From Evernia prunastri (taxonomy: Eukaryota; Ascomycota; Lecanoromycetes; Lecanorales; Parmeliaceae), in assembly GCA_003184365.1 (NCBI GenBank), contig NKYR01000011.1, positions 310,001 through 374,000 on the forward strand: a stretch of 64,000 bases of DNA, in the 5' to 3' direction. The translations under genes were made by a program, and so were the position numbers. Below the pieces are notes generated by a model that was not told the DNA's origin, did not search any database, and saw only the letters and a list, made by a program, of their open reading frames with translations. Numbering within the stretch: the stretch's first letter is position 1; every line of letters begins with the position of its first letter. Below, in pieces: positions 63,411 through 64,000 of the stretch.

Positions 63411-64000
63411 TCAAATCTTCAAAACCTCCCTAAACACATCCACAATGAGATCCAGGCGGCGATCCCTCGCTTTCTCAAACGGAGTTTCCTCATCCTCGTC
63501 CGCCAGGTCCGCATTGGCCCCGCTCTCCAGCAAAAACCTCACGACGGCATCCTGCCCCTTCTCCGCCGCCAGCGCGAGCGGCGTGCATCCCTTCTTGTCC
63601 TGCCGGTCGATCTCCGCGCCGTTCTTGAGCAGGAGCTTCGCGACGACTTTGTGTCCCTTCATCGCCGCCAACGACAGCGCAGTCCGACCCTCCTTGTCTG
63701 CGTGCTTCACATCGGCGCCTTTGTCGAGGAGCATGCGGACGCTCTTGGTGTGGCCGGCGTCCGCTGCTCGTAGCAAGGGGGTCTGATCGGACATGTCGGG
63801 GATGTCGAGGTCGATGCTGGGGTGTTTGAAGAGCAGGGAGATGGATTCTTCGCTGCCTTCGGTCGCGGCCCACGAGAGCGCGGTTTTGTGAGCGTGTGTG
63901 GGAACGTTGGGGTCGGCACCGGCGTCTAGGAGCATTTGCGCTGCTGTTAGATGCTTGCGTTGAATGGCCTGGTATAATGGGGTTTCTCCCCTAAGGCTCT
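63411..64000 (-). CDS. Ankyrin-repeat protein, 5' part beyond the window
   Basis: On the minus strand the open frame enters at 64000 and ends with TGA at 63411, giving about 196 residues of the C-terminal part. At least five ankyrin repeats are visible, with cores GETPLYQAIQRKHLTAAQMLLDAGAD, KTALSWAATEG, QTPLLRAADAGHTKSVRMLLDKGAD, RTALSLAAMKGHKVVAKLLL and CTPLALAAEKGQDAVVRFLLESGA. It closes with TPFEKARDRRLDLIVDVF. The repeats are regular and intact, unlike the decayed ankyrin gene at 20-22 kb. Any N-terminal effector domain lies outside the window. Confidence 0.88.
   Translation of the reverse strand, partial: SLRGETPLYQAIQRKHLTAAQMLLDAGADPNVPTHAHKTALSWAATEGSEESISLLFKHPSIDLDIPDMSDQTPLLRAADAGHTKSVRMLLDKGADVKHADKEGRTALSLAAMKGHKVVAKLLLKNGAEIDRQDKKGCTPLALAAEKGQDAVVRFLLESGANADLADEDEETPFEKARDRRLDLIVDVFREVLKI

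Noticed and set aside
1..64000. CRISPR array, rRNA or tRNA genes
   Set aside because: No regular spacer array (not expected in a fungus), no rRNA segments and no stretch that satisfied cloverleaf features by eye; a tRNA scan was not possible.

Overview
This window looks like nuclear DNA of a filamentous ascomycete (Pezizomycotina). The genes have short GT-AG introns (40 to 164 nt, often with a CTRAC-like branch site). The gene set is fungal: mannitol 2-dehydrogenase, CHO2, NBP35, ARC1, proteins with STAND-like N-terminal domains, Cys-rich and Ser/Thr-rich surface proteins. AT-rich repeat islands separate gene-rich blocks. Seven single N characters occur. At least four of them sit inside or beside exact duplications and look like assembly joins; the N at 26141 instead lines up with a single base in a second copy.

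Layout. 1-6.2 kb: a 172-bp TA-flanked MITE, a large Ser/Thr- and Pro-rich membrane protein whose intron carries tandem stops, a diverged 257-bp tandem repeat and a Cys-rich single-pass surface protein. 7.5-14.9 kb: dienelactone hydrolase, NADP-mannitol dehydrogenase, a five-exon type I glutamine synthetase-like enzyme and, divergent from it, a four-exon protein with a STAND-like N-terminus. 15.9-22.3 kb: repeat-rich, with a Tc1/mariner-type element in a badly joined region, a 588-bp MITE with a 10-bp target duplication, and a decayed ankyrin protein gene. 23-25.3 kb: two conserved fungal proteins of unknown function. 25.9-28 kb: a 0.78-kb direct repeat and AT-rich DNA. 28-39.3 kb: a mitochondrial thioredoxin-like gene, NBP35 divergent from CHO2, ARC1 and a small conserved protein. 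39.3-45.2 kb: a short-LTR element and other repeats, partly duplicated by the assembly. 45.3-49.6 kb: a cytochrome b5-like gene divergent from an amidohydrolase, a fumarylacetoacetase-family domain and an alpha/beta hydrolase that share one continuous spliced frame interrupted by three stops. 50.6-51.6 kb: an SDR pseudogene. 53.8-64 kb: a Gfo/Idh oxidoreductase, a Sec14-like protein, a methyltransferase remnant, a class V aminotransferase, a SAP-domain protein and an ankyrin protein running off the right end.

Most intact genes are housekeeping or peripheral metabolism, with no obvious secondary-metabolite cluster. The most unusual locus is the three-enzyme frame at 46281-49588, which could be a decayed or badly sequenced multifunctional catabolic protein. 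Splice models were built by hand from reading frames, intron signals and remembered family features. No database search was run.
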